A DNA stretch of 64,000 nucleotides from Pocillopora verrucosa (lineage: Eukaryota > Cnidaria > Anthozoa > Scleractinia > Pocilloporidae): contig NC_089313.1 of assembly GCF_036669915.1 (NCBI RefSeq), forward strand, positions 11,538,011 to 11,602,010, written 5' to 3'. Below, in pieces: positions 24,501-36,118 of the stretch (the stretch's first letter is position 1; each line of letters begins with the position of its first letter). Under the pieces are notes generated by a model, which saw nothing but the letters and a program-made list of their open reading frames with translations, was not told where the DNA came from and searched no databases. The translations under genes and the position numbers were made by a program.

Positions 24501-27227
24501 TTTGAGCGAGCGAACCATTGTCTTCGGCCCAGCCATGAACAACAATGCACTTGTTAAACTTAACAGTATCCAATGCTTTAACCCTTTCGCTAGTAAAATT
24601 ATTCACAATTACCGCGAATTTCAAAACTGCCACGTGAATCCACTGTGAAACCTTCGCTTTACAGACAAATCATGACGACGAGCATCGACCAGCAAGCTGT
24701 TAGTTAGGTCGGGAGCTCTTTTCAGAGCTCAGTGAATTCCTGATCGTCCTGCAATCCGTATGCGATCGGAAGCTGATGATCAGTTCCAGTCCAGCGATAG
24801 CACTAGCATAAAAAGCTCGATAGAAATAGCGAATTTGTTCGTGTTTGTTGTTTGTTCGTGTGCTCTACATCGTTCGCTTTTCCTTTTATCGGCTCGAAAA
24901 AGCTTACGTTAGCGCGATTTACAGACTTTATTTTGTACTTCATTTTCGATAAAAGAAATGTTTCGATGAGACAATCGAGTCCTAGTCGGGAAATAATGGA
25001 AAACACCCGCTGTTTGTCAAACTACCGTAGACTTGATATGAAGCGTAATGTTTGTTGATTAAGTTTTGGCGAGATATGAACAAATAATTTTCTCTGGTAA
25101 ATATCGAACGCATATGGCCATTACAAATTGAGCGCTTGAAATGGCCAGGTTCAAATTTGATATCAGAAACAATAGATGAAATAGCAAGTTACGATCGAGG
25201 TCTTTGTTTCATAGCTCCACCTTGACAAGCTAATGAGCTAAGGCAGTATTCTCTTCGGAGGAAAGCGCGCGTGATCCTCGACCAATGAAAGCCTTGCTGT
25301 TAACGCTTCGCCGCTAATGTTACAGATCTATAATATTTTCCTCACTGCAAGTAAATGTCGCGAGAACAATAGGTATTCTGCCCAAGGCTTGGTTCTCTGT
25401 TCTCAACCATTTTACTATGAGTTTTCAAGCGAACCCGCAAAATTTCGTGAAACATGCGAATAAATTTTAGCTCTGTCCACGCCGTTAGCTGTAACCTTGT
25501 TCTGATTACGTGTTAATTTTTTTTCGGGGGGGGGGGAAGGGGGGAATTGATCACATTCAGCAAAATATCTTCCACCAGGGGGATACATGTGAATATATGC
25601 AAAGCCAAGAGATCACTAAGAAGCCGTTACAATTTTGCTCTAAGAAAGAAAAACCTCGGGTGTGTAACAACATGACTTAAAGAAAGTCGACAACTCTTTG
25701 AGTTTGTCCCTGTCCTAAGACGCTTTGGAAACATAAGTTTATTTTTTCGGAGAAGAGGTTGAATAATAGGGCCCTTATCGCATATCAGACTTCCGCCGTA
25801 CATTTCACTCACATCCCTGCGGGCTACGTTTGAAGAATTTAACGAAATGTTATCCCTCCACCATTTCTAACATCCGGGCTGGGTTGTTCAAAGAGCCTGA
25901 ATTTTAGCAAAATGAGGCAACGACGTTAGAATTCTTTCGTTTGACTTTCGTGGTAGGAAACAAAGATGATCGCGACCCAATCTCAACAGAGCTAAAATCA
26001 CTTAAATCGATTCAAAGACATGCAAACTACATAAGCTGAGGGATAACGCAAGATCAAATCCCTATTGGTTTGATATTAAAAGCTGATTGGCTGAGAGAGT
26101 CGCGCGACTTCTCTCGACCAATCGCAGTGCATGGTAAAGCAAACCAAAGCAATCCCTGATTATTTTCAATGTCATGTCTGCAAACAATTTGACGCGGCTT
26201 CAACTTTAGTCGAAAGCTTTTGTAACATATTCACATACGCATGCAAATAGCGCCATCTTAGCTACATAGACATTTCTGACGGCTGTGAAAAATTGATAGT
26301 AGTATAACTGCCAATTTTCTCCCCCTCTCCAAAACTAAGAACACAAATCAAAGATCCAAAAAGGCGTGATTTTCAGTAGTTTTTGCTTAAGTACCTCGAG
26401 ATATTTGATCGCGTGAAGATTTTGGGCTTCAGTTAAAACATCCGGTGTGAGTTGAAACTGTCTGCGGAAGTTAAAAATCTTGTCTTAAAGATAAATGTAA
26501 GAGCATTTGACTTGTTCTTTTCGTGCAAAATTTCGCATTCCATTTGCTTTGATATTCCTTTCTCCACGATCCACTCAGCTCATTCTTCTTTCCTTCAGCT
26601 CTCTGAATTCCTTAATATTTATTTAGCCTTGAAGCAGGCGCCATTTGCGTCATATTTGAGACAGGGTGACACAAATCAAGTTAAAATAGGTGTGATTCGA
26701 TCCGTTTCGGGTGAGGTTATGGCAAATACTTGAAAATAAAATACTCGGAATTTCAAGTGTATCAGCGCGATGCTCTCACGTTTGCGAGGAAATCATGAAA
26801 CGAATATTCGCGAACGTTACTTTCTGCAACCGTTACTTCATGCGCGCGGCTCTTTAGAATGATAGGCTTTTCCATTACACATCGTAACAAATATTGTATT
26901 AATCATAAGGAAGTGAGAAATGTAAATGATTTAAGCTCTCTACTAGCAGCTACAAGGCGTTCTTAAAACGAGTCTTTTGTATGATGCATAGATTGAAAAA
27001 CAGGAATTTAAAACAACAGAACGTCAACGCCGAGCATTCGGAAATCTTAGAATTTTCACGCAAAGAAAGGTATTGAAACGTAAACCATCACTGACGTTCA
27101 AAATTGATGGTCAGAACATTCGTTCCTCAGCTAAATACAAAACAGGAAACCGCTTCGAACTCATCCTAAATTTCAACTTACCAAGCAAAGCCACAAGAGC
27201 ACTGAGTAGAGTTAATGATCCAATCAT
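20194..27227 (-). CDS. Single-lobe melanotransferrin-like transferrin, gene A, complete
   Basis: Five minus-strand exons (27227-27182, 23454-23239, 23014-22742, 21470-21252, 20594-20194) join to 384 aa. All introns are phase 1. Exon 1 is a signal peptide (MIGSLTLLSALVALLG). One transferrin lobe follows, most like the melanotransferrin N-lobe: MRWCT start, TLDGGEIY, SYYAVAVVK, CHTGAGK, YSGAFKC, VAFVKHTT, VPSHAVM and GKDLLFKDST. Iron ligands by alignment are D80, Y109, Y212 and H267, all present. The anion-site Thr is kept (T135), but the usual Arg is Lys (K139). There is no second lobe; ordinary transferrins have about 700 aa. The C-terminus is a hydrophobic stretch (about 362-384), suggesting a GPI anchor or one membrane helix. 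The likely role is Fe(III) binding at the cell surface. It is the most diverged of the three copies and lies outside the segmental duplication. Intron 1 (23455-27181) holds no other gene I can support. Confidence 0.92.
21535..21597. repeat. TA microsatellite followed by poly-T
   Basis: A (TA)n tract runs into about 22 T in the intron between exons 3 and 4 of transferrin A. It is simple sequence with no other signal. Confidence 0.85.
21725..21895. repeat. Dispersed repeat copy 1 (GTCGGGGACTGGG family)
   Basis: The stretch beginning 'gtcggggactgggg' shares order and many words with 27480-27660: cacattac, gactacagaa-tatgt, gaagaccttgt. The second copy lies upstream of transferrin A and is partly retained at 49610-49760. 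It is probably an old non-autonomous element; I cannot identify its ends. Confidence 0.4.
22618..22687. mobile_element. Foldback element, CTCGTTCCCAGGGTCC type
   Basis: A 70-bp inverted repeat: AACCTCGTTCCCAGGG at the left is mirrored by CCCTGGGAACGAGGTT at the right. The arms are about 31 bp with one mismatch and almost no loop. Related shorter or degenerate copies lie at about 23998-24050, 28971-29027 and 29550-29610, and at their duplicates near 51065 and 51655. It sits in the intron between exons 3 and 4 of transferrin A. Confidence 0.75.
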
Positions 27228-28361
27228 GATGCGTACACTGAACTGCAAGCTACACTCTGCAAATGGAGTCTCCAGACGTCTTGTGTCCTAAGGAAAGCCA
27301 CGAATGGGTTCCCGTCATCCCCTTCACTGCGATCGTTTGACAAGTTGTTAACGCCTTTCGACGAGAGGCTGGGAACTAGTCAAGGATTAAATTCTCCAGA
27401 AACCATATAATTTCTATGATGCATATGATCTTATGAAACTAATCACGTTTTGAGATTTCAAACAGTATTTTGTCCTTTTGTCGGGGACTGGGACTCACAT
27501 TATCACATCGTGTAATCTAAGCTTTGACTACAGAAGTATGTAAAGTATGTAAACGCGTCCGGAAATACACTCCCAATAATTTTGTAAAACCGAAGCGTTG
27601 TCAGTTCTCTTAACCTTCACTTGCGAACCTGCGAAGACCTTGTAACCTCAGTTGTGTTTATGAAACGTATAAAATCCACCTCGAGATTTCTCTTGGATAC
27701 TTCCTCTTGCGGCCAGAGAATTCTAGGAAACTTTTGATTAAAATTCGACGAAGAACGCCCCCAGTTTGAATCTCGTCTAGCACTCATACTCTGGCCAGTT
27801 AGTACCTTTGTCGTAACTAAGTCTCAAATCTGTTGTTTTTCTTCTCGTTTCTTCGAGATCTCGTAAAACATTTACGAACTACTCTGAACTGCAGTACAGA
27901 TTTTGTCGATATCCAGGGCAGCAGCTGCGTTATTCTTAAAATGGTACCGTCTATTGTCAAGCTGAATTGTGGCAAATTTGAAGACAAATTACGGTGAGGT
28001 TATTATTTAAAACTCCTGACCGCGGTAAGACAAATAAATTTTTATGAATACTTGTCTGCGGTTGCGATAGAAATGGTTGGTCCCTAGAGCGTGTTTCATA
28101 TCAAAGTCACCAACTGCTAACTAATGTATGCATTGCGTGCGCATCGAGAGATCAGCTTACCAATTGAGATTACAAAAGACATCGTCAATCGAGCAGTACA
28201 GAGCATGTTTATACTCTCAAGTAAATATCAGCGGTGCGTTATCGGTTCTAGTTGGCCAGCCCTTACCCCTCTCCCCACCCCCCTCAGGCGGTCACCCAGC
28301 ATCATTTTTGAGTAGAAATGACTTACAAGTCTAAGAAAGGAACAAATAACGTGAGTTTCAC

Positions 28362-29697
28362 TTTGTTTATTCTTTTTCAGAAATGAAACAAACAAAACTG
28401 CATTTTTTCCTAACATACACACTTATCTTTTCTTCTGGAGAAAAGAAACTTAGCCTAGTTTTTCCTTTTCTGGAAGAAACACTTAAACTAAACTTTCTCT
28501 AAAACATCAAGTACACAAGTTTGCTCAGCAACTTAGCTAGTTTTGTTTATTCTTTTTCGAATGAAACAAAAAGCTCACTTTCTAAAAAGAGAATAACAAC
28601 ATCCACTTGCTTTACTGCTATAGAAAAATAAGCTTGGTTTATTCTTTCCCGAATGAAACAACAAACTTTATTTTCCCTCCTCCTATGCGTAAAATAAATT
28701 TACTTTGCTTATTCCTTTTTGGAATGAAACAAGTTTTAAGTAAACCTATTCTTTTTTCTCTCTATTATTACATATCTTACGTAATTGCTTTGATATCGGA
28801 AATTAACGTAGTTCTGTCTATTCTTCTTAAGAATGATGACAGGAAGCTACATCCGACGCACATTTAGCCCCATACTTCTCAAAAAAATCCCCGACAAAAT
28901 TGCCTCTTTCAATCTGCTTGCAGCCATTTTCAAACTTGTCACGTGATGGTCACGCTATGACAACTTCGTTCCCAGCGTCCACCTCTTCCTTCCTCGATAT
29001 AGAGAGCGAGGACCCTGGGTGCGTTGTGTGACGCGTTACAAAAATGACTGCTTGCAAACGGGGACAACCGGAGTTAAGTGCCAGCCTTGCTTATTCTATT
29101 CAGAATGAACCAAGGTCGACGTGAAGCTTTCGTTCGTGTTCTATTTGGATCAATCGTTTTTAGTTGGCTGTGTTGGTTAGGTTTTATATGTATTCCACTG
29201 GGAGAAAACCGTTTGAGGTGTGGTGTTCAATGGTGGAAAACTCTTGAGTAGCGGCCGTTGTATTTTTTGGTAGTCTGATACGATGCCCTAATTATTAGCG
29301 CTGCAGGACGCGCGTTTCTCCGCCGCGAGAAGATTAGAGACGAGTTGGGGAGAGATTTGCCGGGTGGCGTTGCTTTGATATCGGAAATCAACGTAGTTCT
29401 GTCTATTCTTTTTAAGAATGATGACAGGAAGCTACATCTGACGCACATTTAGCCCCATACATCCAAAAATTCCCCGACAAAATATGCCTCCTTCAATCTG
29501 CTTGCAGCCATTTTTAAACTTGTCATGTGATGTTCACGTTATGACAACTTCGTACCCAGGGTCCTCCTCTTCCTTCCTCGATATGGAGAGCGAGGACCCT
29601 GGGTGCATTGTGTGACGTGTTAAAAAATGACTGCTGACAAACGAGAACAACCAGAGTTAAGTGCCAACCCTGCTTATTCTATTTAGAATGAACCAAG
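28362..29697. repeat. Cluster of eight related stem-loops, copy 1
   Basis: Eight short imperfect palindromes share the form TTTGTTTATTC - 4 to 7 nt - GAATGAAACAAA: 28362-28392, 28542-28570, 28634-28662, 28703-28733, 28814-28842, 29085-29115, 29399-29427 and about 29669-29697. In each, the GAAT(G)AAAC arm has one extra base, so the hairpin carries a single-base bulge below a 4-6 bp upper stem. Arms vary in a compensating way in places (TTATTCC/GGAATGA; CTTATTCT/AGAATGA). The last ones fall in the 590-bp direct repeat. Confidence 0.65.
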
Positions 29698-29969
29698 GTC
29701 GACGTGAAAACTTAAAAAAGCTTTCGTACGTGTTCTATTTTGATCAATTGTTTTCAGTTGGTTGTGTTGGTTAGGTTTTTTACGTATTCTACCGGAAGCA
29801 AACCGTTTGAGGTGTGGTGTTTAATGGTGGAAAACTCTTGGGTAGCGGCCGTTATATTGTATATATGGTAGACTGGTAGGATGCCCTAATTATTAGCGCT
29901 GCAGGACGCGCGTTTCTTCGCCCGCGGGAAGATTGGAGACGAGTCGGGAAGAGATTTGCCGGGTGGCGT
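28785..29969. repeat. Twofold direct repeat of ~590 bp, copy 1
   Basis: Unit 1 (28785-29369) and unit 2 (29370-29969) both start 'ttgctttgatatcggaaat' (unit 2 at 29370) and end 'gatttgccgggtggcgtt'. Each includes a degenerate CCCAGG foldback and two stem-loops. The repeat predates the large duplication because 50885-52071 has the same two units. Confidence 0.8.
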
Positions 29970-30412
29970 TACTCTTAGCCTCATACTTTCATGCGGGTGA
30001 AGAAACACTCGTGTCAAAGCGTCAATCATGAAAGCCTATTCGCACGCTATTTACGAGGGCTTAAAGAAGTCAAGCGCTTGCTTCAGTTCCTGGCCGTCAT
30101 GCTCGCTGTAAAAATCTTACTCATGCTCTTTCGCTACGCTAACCAAACCGGCAAAAAATCATCGAAAATCGCGCCACGAGACAGTGATTGACTGCCTCGT
30201 TGTCTTCCTTCAGTCTTGTGAATGCGTAGAAGTATGGCAATAACAATTCCAAGAAATTACCGCGTCTCAGTCATAAAGGATTGCAATTGAAACGGTTGAT
30301 CCCGATAGAACACAACCTTCCTGTCACATGATAGCAACCGGGAAAGTTTCCTAATCTTACTTTCACAAAGCACACCTCTTACGTGGGTTGATCAGCGTGT
30401 GCCAGATTATAT

Positions 30413-33400
30413 TTAAACAAGCAGCACCAGAGCTATCAATGAAAGCAGGAGAGAGCCAACGAAGAAAGGCCTCTTACTTTCGGCAGCTGAAATAGGAACT
30501 GTGGTAGCTGAAACAGGAACTGTGGTAGCTGCAACACAATCGTTGATCGCTGCGATATCGCCCATGTACTCTGCACCAAGAAACTGTTCATAGGTCTGAG
30601 AAGAGACATTTTGTAGCTTTTCGGTGGAATCTTTGAAAAGGAGATCTTTTCCATCGGGATATTTGGATGAATCAAACATCCTAAACCCATCACCAGAATC
30701 GTTCCCATAACGCGTTGAGGCTTCTAATAGAATCTTGACATACGTCTTCATTTTGCTGTGTCCCTTTTTGGTCATCACGGCGTGAGAGGGAACTTTAGCA
30801 AGGTGGCAGTTAAGGTGCTGTCCAATTTCTAAAGGAAAATAAGAAAGAAAAGACTTTCTTTTTCACACAGACTGATTCGTGCACCAAAAGCTTTCAAAAG
30901 CTTTTCGGTAGGGAGGAGGAGAGATCGAAGCCCAGCTCGGTTAAAAAAAAAAGACTCCAGTAACATGCATTCATTTTTCCGAACCTCTTTCGAAAAACAA
31001 AATTACTTGATGACTTGAATTATCGGAAATTTAAAAAAAATGCGAAATATATAATCCTTATGGTGTTTGACTGGGGAGAGGAAGCCACTTTTAGTTAGCC
31101 ACTATTCGACCAGGGATTTTGGAGAAAATCATGGACTCACAAGTACATACCAGCAGTGGTTCCATCGTAACACAGGTATAAGTAATCACTTGCTGACGCC
31201 GGTGCTTCGCTCATCACGGTTGTATGTTTTACAAATGCCACCTCACCCACACCATCGATCAAGCATTTAAAGGCGCCGCTGTAACCAGAATAATTTCCAT
31301 CTTTCGTGCATTCACTTTTGCACAACGCGCACAGGTTGTCGGGATTTTCTCCTTTAGTATCAATTTTTTCTTCTTTCACTCCTGAAAACGTAATATGAGT
31401 GTAAGTAAAACTGTCAAAAATAGGTTGAAATTCTTATCCTCCCACAAATATTCGACATATGTATTAGCTTCAATATGCGAGCACTTCCTCATCATTAGCG
31501 CTGCAAGAGGCGCGTTTCTTCACGGGGGTCTGGCACTAATAATGCTAGTGCTAGACCCCTGACACAAATAACAAGGACCTAGTTTCGGGCCCTTCGACTT
31601 TCGAAGGGTTAATTTCGTTTCCAGGTCTCACTTGTGTGCGGCTAAAGAGCTTCTTAGAGGCCGAGATTTTTTTGGCCAGGGTTACGAGTGCAAGTGATCT
31701 GGGTAAGGCGCGGAAGAACGCAAATGAGCGAGCTACAATGGGTTTTCGTTTCACATTTGATTGCATTGTTGATTAATTGGGTAGTTTTTAGTAAACAAGT
31801 AGTTTGCATGTTGCTGTACGTCCGCACAGATTCCAAAATAATAACTGGTAAGAACTCAAAAATGGCACCCAAGGTGCAGCCGAATGTGTCACTTACGTTC
31901 TTACCAAATCTTGACGTCTTCAGTTATCTATTTCTGAACAGCCGCACAGAAATATTAAAGCTATTCACTTTATATCATGTAGAAGCGAAAAGTTTCGGAT
32001 GGTAACGTCATCTATGCGCCTGCCTTCCAGTAGATCATGAAAACCAATCAAAATGCGCGCGTAATTTAGCTTATTGTATAATAACAATTACATGCTACCT
32101 AGAGCAATCTTAAAAAAAAATACTGGACTGCTTCCAACACTCAAACAGATTCCGTTTTAACTACTTACTTGGTACACAGCTTTCCGAAAAATACTTTCCA
32201 GCTGATACGTACGGATTACAGGTGGAGTCTTGATCCATATATTTCTTGGACAGTAAAGTACCAACTGGTACGATCCAACCAGCCGTTTTGCCTGCTCCTG
32301 TATGACAGGTTTTCTTTCCTCTCAGATCCCCGATCGATTTGACTGAACCTGACTTTTTAACAACTGCCACAGCATAGTAACTGGTACCAGTGCTTACTCC
32401 ATAGAATTCTGCAACTACAGGAGTCATCTCGTAGTTTTTACCTAAAAAGAAATTGAACGGGATTATTTACATCTTAGCTTAACAGCATGGTCAATTGAAA
32501 AAAAACTGTTGTTTGAACTGTGAGCTGTAATCTGGATTTTGTTTTTTGTGCCTAGTAAAATGTTGTGTTTTGAACTCGGAAGGGTCTTTACCCAGCAGGG
32601 GTAGATTTGGGGGGTTAGGGAGGGGTGGGGGAGATTTGTGGGCCATTAAAAATGCCTTAATTCAATCGGAGAAAAGGTGCATTCTATAAACTCATTATCA
32701 CAACGCTCGTCATTATATAAGTTTTCAGGGTTAAAGGTCGAAGGCATAATGCCCAAATTTGCAAGCTTTTCGTGCAGAGAGAGCGTGAAAGTGAGTGAGA
32801 TGAAAAATGAAAAGCGTTTCACTACTCGTTTTTATACACGTTCCAGATTTATACCACCACTGAACCGTGCACTCGCATAACCATTGAAAAATTTTAAACT
32901 TTTCTTTGTGTTTACTTATAGAATCTATACACTTTCTTCAAATCTTTTGGGAATTGCAAATTGTGATCTACTCGACCAATGGAGGAGGCACACAATTTTT
33001 ATAATTTCCTGCGTGCGAATGAACACTATTAGCTTCGAACTCAATGTTTGAGAATACATTTTGATGCTTTTCTACAAAGTACACCAAAGTTGCTATACCT
33101 GCTTCATATATTTCTCCTCCATCCAGTGTAATAAGATCAGCTTGTCCGTCTTTGATCTTTTGCATGCAATCAATGGCATTACTTCCCTGAACGCAACTAG
33201 CGTGCAAGGTGGTGTTGATTTCACTTGACACATTTTTCAACGCATATAGAAAATCTTGGCATTTTTGTTGTTCTAAGGCTTTGATTGTGCACCATCGCAT
33301 TTGGGTAACATGAGAATCACCTAATAAAAAATAAAGTAAATAATGAATAAATAAATAAAACAACGATTCATGACGGTGAGAGAGGGAAAGAGGGATTACT

Positions 33401-34592
33401 ATCACTTAAAGGACTTTGGGAGTGGAGAGTGGTAGGTAGATTTCGCATCCATACCCCACCCACCTGCTTCTCGCACCTTAGACTCTTATCTTCCACCTTT
33501 CAATGATAAAGAATACGGATCGTGAATCAACGAACGTCAACATTTTTGCATTTCTTTCCCGCTTCCACCTATTTCCTGGATTTTTCCGGCCGCTGGAGTC
33601 AGTATCAGAGGGAGGTCACAATCACAGTAAGAATCTTCATTCTTTCTTAAATTTCTCATGAAACTAGAAATGAGAGTCATTCGCAATCTCGGGATTCACC
33701 TAATGAAATTTGTTTGTTGAAAATATGTATACGATGTTTTAGGTTCCCATATCGGCGCAGTCTTCATACGATTTCATACCATCTTCAAGTGGAAATCTTT
33801 TCGCATGTGAAATTTACCGCGGGGAAAGGCAGTTATAAAGCATTTGTAGAATATCATACCTTTAAATGCTTTTCTGTTGATGTCAGTACAAGAAAAAGTG
33901 GATTCACGCATGCGCATTTGTGCCTCGAGTGCTTTTTCGTTGATGCTGATACAAGAAAATGTGAAGTTACGCATGCACTTTCGTGCCTTTTCGTTAATGC
34001 CGATACAAGAAAAAGCGGATTTACGCATGCGCTTTCATGCCTTTCTATTGATGTAATCGAAAGAAAAAGTGGATTAACGTATGGGCTTTCGTGCCTTGAG
34101 AGTAAATACGGCTAACACCGAATTCCGAAGAGTGCGTGAGAAAAAAAAACCCATTCCGTTAATTTTGCTGTCCTTTTGTGCGGTTTAAGCTTTAATGAAA
34201 TTGCGTAAATTACTCGTAATGGACATTTTCTCACAAACCAATCGATGAACAGCCAACAGCAATCAGTTTGGCGATTATATTTGCATAAAACCTTGCATGA
34301 CTCAGTAGCGGAAAATATTACTAGAAAATACACCTTCTGGCAGTTTTGAATCAGTTCAATAGCAAATGAGTTGAACCGCTATTGAAATTTATGAATCATG
34401 ATGTAGGCTTTTGTGCAGCAAAACAAAGAGGACGATAAGCAAAAAACAAAGGCCGCTTCCGAATTGTTATGTAATTTTATAAATCCGATAAACTCGACTG
34501 ATCAAGAACCAAACGGCCACTCTAAAAATACAACAGAACTGCGGCTGGGGTCTAAGCCAAATTGTTCCCAGGAGTTGCCAGATTGTTCTTTT

Positions 34593-34623
<31 letters not shown>

Positions 34624-35675
34624 GTAGCACAAAATAAAAGTGGTACTCTTCACCTTCCTGACAATTCGCCTATTAATATTGTACCCTTTTTGACTACAAC
34701 ACCAGTGCTAAATTCCTGCATTAAAACAAGCAAGGGGCATGTCTCGCTTCGTTTGCTCACTCGTTCCTTATGGGTTTGCATTTCGTAGGCAAGGACCATA
34801 TCTTACCACGGACACTTTAATTCATATTAATGCCCTGCACACAATGGAGTTTAAATATGTCCAAGTGAAAGTTTGAGGTAAAGCGTGCGGAAAATTTTTC
34901 ATAATTAATTTGGGCCTAACAGTCGACAAAGGTTTTTCAGGCACAAGTACATTATTCAAAGAGTTGTTTATTGTTTGTAAATTCTTTTGTTTCGACATAT
35001 TTTGTGGTGGTTATTTTATAATCACGAACTATAAGGTTGTATTGGCCCTTCGAAAAATGATTTTTTGTCTGAATAATTTCATCCATTATGAAGTCGAATA
35101 AGATTTAAGAAATCTGAAACACAATATCCTACTGTTAACTGTGCGATCGCATGCTTGCCCAAAATAGATGTATTCGTGGTGTGTTTTACTGTACATAACT
35201 CAAACACGAAGATTTGTTCTCTCCTTCGCATCAAGGCTATTGATCAATTTAAGTCCACAGTCAGACATTTCTGGCTGCATTTTTTTGAGCCAATAAGTCA
35301 AGGAAATTCTTCTCTGATTCTTTGTCAACATGACTGTTAATCTGTGACGCGTTTTAGTGATCCTTTCCGACGTTTCATATAATTCAAGATTTACTGATGA
35401 TACTCACTAGTATCTGAATTGGCTAGCTACACTAATTACAGACCGTGGTCGGTTGTGGATCAACCTTTTCATCGTGATATCAGTGACGCTATATCATTTA
35501 GATCATCCATCGATGCATTCGTAGTTATACAAACAAATTAAGCGTTTTCACACTTACACCCACCAGAAAACCACATCTAATACATTTGAAGCGAAAAATC
35601 GCTTGTGAGTTTCTCAAACAGCAACTTACCAAGCGTAAAAGCAAGAGCACTGAGGAAGATGAGTGGTCCCAACAT
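30413..35675 (-). CDS. Single-lobe melanotransferrin-like transferrin, gene B, complete
   Basis: Five minus-strand exons (35675-35630, 33320-33099, 32441-32169, 31381-31151, 30828-30413) join to 395 aa; all introns are phase 1. Exon 1 encodes the signal peptide MLGPLIFLSALAFTLG. The single transferrin lobe keeps iron ligands D82, Y111, Y214 and H273, has T137 at the anion site, and has K141 where Arg is usual. Cysteine spacing matches gene A. The tail has a Thr/Val/Ser-rich linker with an in-frame short tandem duplication (VPVSATTVPIS) absent from gene C. It ends in a hydrophobic stretch (FFVGSLLLSLIALVLLV) with nothing after it, the form of a GPI-attachment signal. Two sequons (NVS, NTT) lie in exon 2. 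The gene lies wholly inside duplication copy 1. The likely role is binding iron at the cell surface; transport is inferred, not shown. Confidence 0.93.
33868..34096. repeat. 54-bp coding-frame-preserving minisatellite, copy 1
   Basis: Four imperfect units lie in intron 1 of transferrin B. Each has a core 'gttgatgc-gatacaagaaaaagtggatt-acgcatgcgctttcgtgcctt'; the first unit carries a 9-bp extra (tgcctcgag). Unit lengths are multiples of three, so long frames stay open on both strands (for example 33714-34115 plus). I do not call these coding. Confidence 0.75.
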
Positions 35676-35810
35676 GTTGACAACGATATAGAAGAATGTA
35701 GACTTCTGTGTCAGAGGCAGCAAAGCGAACAGTTAAGGAAAAAAAATTAATATTGACTCTCACGTTAACAAAAGGAGTAACCTTGGATACATCCCTGAGG
35801 AGGTTTAATT

Positions 35811-36118
35811 TCAGCGTGAGAGCCAATTGCGCAAGAGCAACATTTACCGCATTGATGAGCAGTCAGCTCTTCATCTGAAACGCTCTTGAGGCACAAACAG
35901 ACCACCCATGGGGTTTAAGTCAGGTCTGTTTGTGCAGTCACCCAATATTTCTTAAAAACCAAAGACTGAGAGTGGCTTCCTGTTTAAAATTCACAATGAA
36001 GATATAAATAGTTTAATTTCTTTCATTTCTCATAGGCGCTTCAGATGAAGGTGTTGGCTCTTCTCCTGAGTGCTCACTCAACTGGTAAAAGTTGCTCTTG
36101 CGCAATTGGCTGTCTGAT
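35811..36118. mobile_element. Foldback element upstream of transferrin B
   Basis: Arms of about 75 bp face each other: GCCAATTGCGCAAGAGCAAC near 35830 and its complement near 36090, with TTCATCTGAAACGC mirrored by GCTTCAGATGAA. Inside is a perfect 13-bp hairpin, GCACAAACAGACC/GGTCTGTTTGTGC (35891-35935). It lies 136-443 bp upstream of the start codon of gene B, within or next to its promoter. Confidence 0.7.

Larger units (their letters stand above)
27228..30412. other. Intergenic region between transferrin A and B
   Basis: This 3.2 kb region lies upstream of gene A and downstream of gene B. It holds a dispersed repeat (27480-27660), the left edge of the segmental duplication (27421), a cluster of stem-loops (28362-29697) and a twofold ~590-bp direct repeat (28785-29969). 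A 66-codon frame at 29991-30191 with a hydrophobic middle is also open in the other copy (52100-52294), but its changes do not favour coding. Confidence 0.5.

Noticed and set aside
24361..24633. 90-codon minus-strand frame in intron 1 of transferrin A
   Set aside because: No recognisable domain, splice sites or poly(A) signal; likely a chance frame.
28362..29697. Stem-loop cluster as true iron-responsive elements
   Set aside because: The bulged C and short upper stem are suggestive, but the loops are A-rich, not CAGUGN.
29991..30191. 66-codon frame with a hydrophobic middle, also open at 52100-52294
   Set aside because: Differences between the copies change the protein at about the rate expected without constraint, there are no splice or promoter signals, and it lies in repeat-rich intergenic DNA.
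31520..31610. Short hairpins ggggtct-gcact...agtgctagacccc and cccttcgactttcgaaggg in a transferrin B intron
   Set aside because: Short, also present in the duplicate, with no further context; probably chance or transposon debris.
33714..34115. 133-codon plus-strand frame
   Set aside because: It is made of the intron-1 minisatellite; openness follows from unit lengths divisible by three.
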